A stretch of DNA of 7,412 nt from Bacilli bacterium (GTDB lineage Bacteria > Bacillota_I > Bacilli_A > Haloplasmatales > Haloplasmataceae): NCBI GenBank assembly GCA_012513195.1, contig JAAZCR010000296.1, forward strand, positions 1-7,412, given 5' to 3'. Positions 6,213 to 7,412 of the stretch are shown here, in pieces. The notes beneath the pieces are model-generated. The model had not been told where the DNA came from and did no database searches. It saw only the letters and a list, made by a program, of their open reading frames with translations. Position 1 is the first letter of the stretch, and each line of letters opens with the position of its first letter. A program made the translations under genes and the position numbers.

Positions 6213-7412
6213 CTTTATAATTAACGAAGTTCCAGTCATTTCTTTAGGTTTTTCTAATCCTAACAATTCTAACATGGTTGGCGCAATATCACCAAGGTTA
6301 CCACCTTCACGAACCTTTATACCTTTATGAGTAATGATAACAGGTACAGGGTTGGTAGTATGCGCTGTTTGTGGCTTATTATTTTCATCTAACATTTGTT
6401 CAGCGTTACCATGATCCGCAGTCACAATAGCGACGCCACCTTTTTGAAGGACTTTTTCCACTACTTTACCCATGCATTCATCAACAGCTTCGACAGCTTT
6501 AATAGCCGCAGGGATAACGCCAGTATGTCCAACCATATCGCAGTTAGCGTAGTTTAAGATGATGACATTTAAATCATCGCGATCGAGTTCTTTGAGTACT
6601 GTTTCAGTTACTTCATAAGCTGCCATTTCTGGTTTTAAATCGAAAGTGGCAACAGCTGGTGAAGGAATAAGTATTCTTTTAGATCCAGGAATTTCTTTAT
6701 CCACACCACCATCAAAGAAGAACGTTACATGAGCATATTTTTGGGTTTCTGCAATTCTTAATTGTGTTAATCCTAAACTAGAAATGTAGTCGCCAAAAGT
6801 ATTGCTTAAATCTTGTAAGCCATAGGCAATATCACCAATGACACTTTCCGCATAATGCATCATGCATACAAAATGGATGTTACGAGGACCTTTGGAAGTA
6901 TCAAGTACTGCTTTACTTTCGCGCGCTAACGCTTTAACTCCATCAGGATTAGAGAAAGCTGTCGCGATTTGAATAGCACGGTCAGGACGGAAGTTCGCAA
7001 AGATAATCGCATCACCATTTTCGACCATGCCATCATCATCTACAACAAATGGCACAACGAATTCATCAGTAATGCCTTCTTCATAAGATGCAAGAATTCC
7101 TTCCCGCGCACTATCAAAGTGTTTTCCTATGCCTAAAGTCATCGCATCATAAGCTAATTGCGTGCGTTCAAAGTTTTTATCGCGGTCCATCGCATAATAT
7201 CTTCCCGCTACTGTCGCAATCTTACCAAAGCCAATCTCTTGCATCGCTGCTTCTAATTGATCAACATAAGTAACTGCTGATTTTGGTGGAGTATCCCGTC
7301 CATCAAGAAAAGCATGTACATAAACATCTTTCACATTTTGTTCTTTCGCAAGTTGTAGGAGTGCGATGATGTGGTTGATATGGGAGTGTACACCACCATC
7401 AGATAATAATCC
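6210..7412 (-). CDS. gpmI: 2,3-bisphosphoglycerate-independent phosphoglycerate mutase (partial, N-terminus beyond window)
   Basis: This enzyme interconverts 3- and 2-phosphoglycerate in glycolysis using two metal ions (often Mn2+) in the cytoplasm. The frame is open to the right edge and gives 400 residues; the family is about 510 long, so roughly 110 N-terminal residues, including the phosphoryl-carrying Ser, are off the window. Counting from the first visible residue, the active-site set is present: His9 in SDGGVHSH, Asp40 in LDGRDT, Arg71 and Arg77 in GRYYAMDR, Arg142 and Arg145 in FRPDR, Lys225 in TQKYAH, Asp292 and His296 in CDMVGHTG, Asp333-His334 in TADHGN, and His351 in TAHTTNP. These follow the order known for Bacillus-type GpmI. 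A GTG at 7332-7334 could be misread as a start, but family-typical sequence continues upstream of it without a break. It leads directly into the TsaC-like gene. Confidence 0.96.
   Translation of the reverse strand, partial: GLLSDGGVHSHINHIIALLQLAKEQNVKDVYVHAFLDGRDTPPKSAVTYVDQLEAAMQEIGFGKIATVAGRYYAMDRDKNFERTQLAYDAMTLGIGKHFDSAREGILASYEEGITDEFVVPFVVDDDGMVENGDAIIFANFRPDRAIQIATAFSNPDGVKALARESKAVLDTSKGPRNIHFVCMMHYAESVIGDIAYGLQDLSNTFGDYISSLGLTQLRIAETQKYAHVTFFFDGGVDKEIPGSKRILIPSPAVATFDLKPEMAAYEVTETVLKELDRDDLNVIILNYANCDMVGHTGVIPAAIKAVEAVDECMGKVVEKVLQKGGVAIVTADHGNAEQMLDENNKPQTAHTTNPVPVIITHKGIKVREGGNLGDIAPTMLELLGLEKPKEMTGTSLIIK

Noticed and set aside
7088..7273. Plus-strand 61-codon frame opposite gpmI
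   Set aside because: Antisense to conserved GpmI active-site motifs, with no domain of its own.

Overview
The window looks like ordinary chromosomal DNA from a low-GC bacterium of the Firmicutes or a related mollicute-like lineage. I infer this from the AT-rich base composition, the purine-rich Shine-Dalgarno sites, the cofactor-independent phosphoglycerate mutase, and stops that are only TAA or TAG. The species cannot be named from the sequence. No tRNA, rRNA, CRISPR array, insertion sequence or phage gene was seen. Genes fill the window almost completely; the longest non-coding stretch is the 120 bp divergent spacer at 541-660.

Layout. (1) 1-540, minus: the N-terminal 180 residues of an alpha/beta hydrolase of the monoacylglycerol lipase/lysophospholipase type, cut by the left edge. 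(2) 541-660: a divergent intergenic region with start signals for both directions. (3) 661-5559, plus: a tightly packed three-gene operon. It encodes an ABC exporter half-transporter (739 aa), a small DUF1854 protein (162 aa) and a second ABC exporter half-transporter (726 aa). (4) 5563-5599: a strong bidirectional terminator between convergent operons. (5) 5578-6201, minus: a TsaC/YrdC-type L-threonylcarbamoyladenylate synthase. (6) 6210-7412, minus: gpmI, with its N-terminus cut by the right edge.

The most interesting part is the ABC-DUF1854-ABC operon. Each ABC protein has the same unusual layout: about 120 residues of beta-rich soluble domain, a four-cysteine zinc ribbon, six membrane segments of the type IV exporter fold, and a complete nucleotide-binding domain. 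The two are paralogues and probably form a heterodimer. The DUF1854 protein is encoded between them with near-zero spacing, which suggests it is a dedicated third subunit. The substrate is unknown. DUF1854 proteins elsewhere have been linked by annotation to cyanophycin-metabolism loci, but no cyanophycin gene is visible here. The convergent gpmI-tsaC pair joins a glycolytic enzyme to a tRNA-modification enzyme in one transcription unit, an uncommon pairing.
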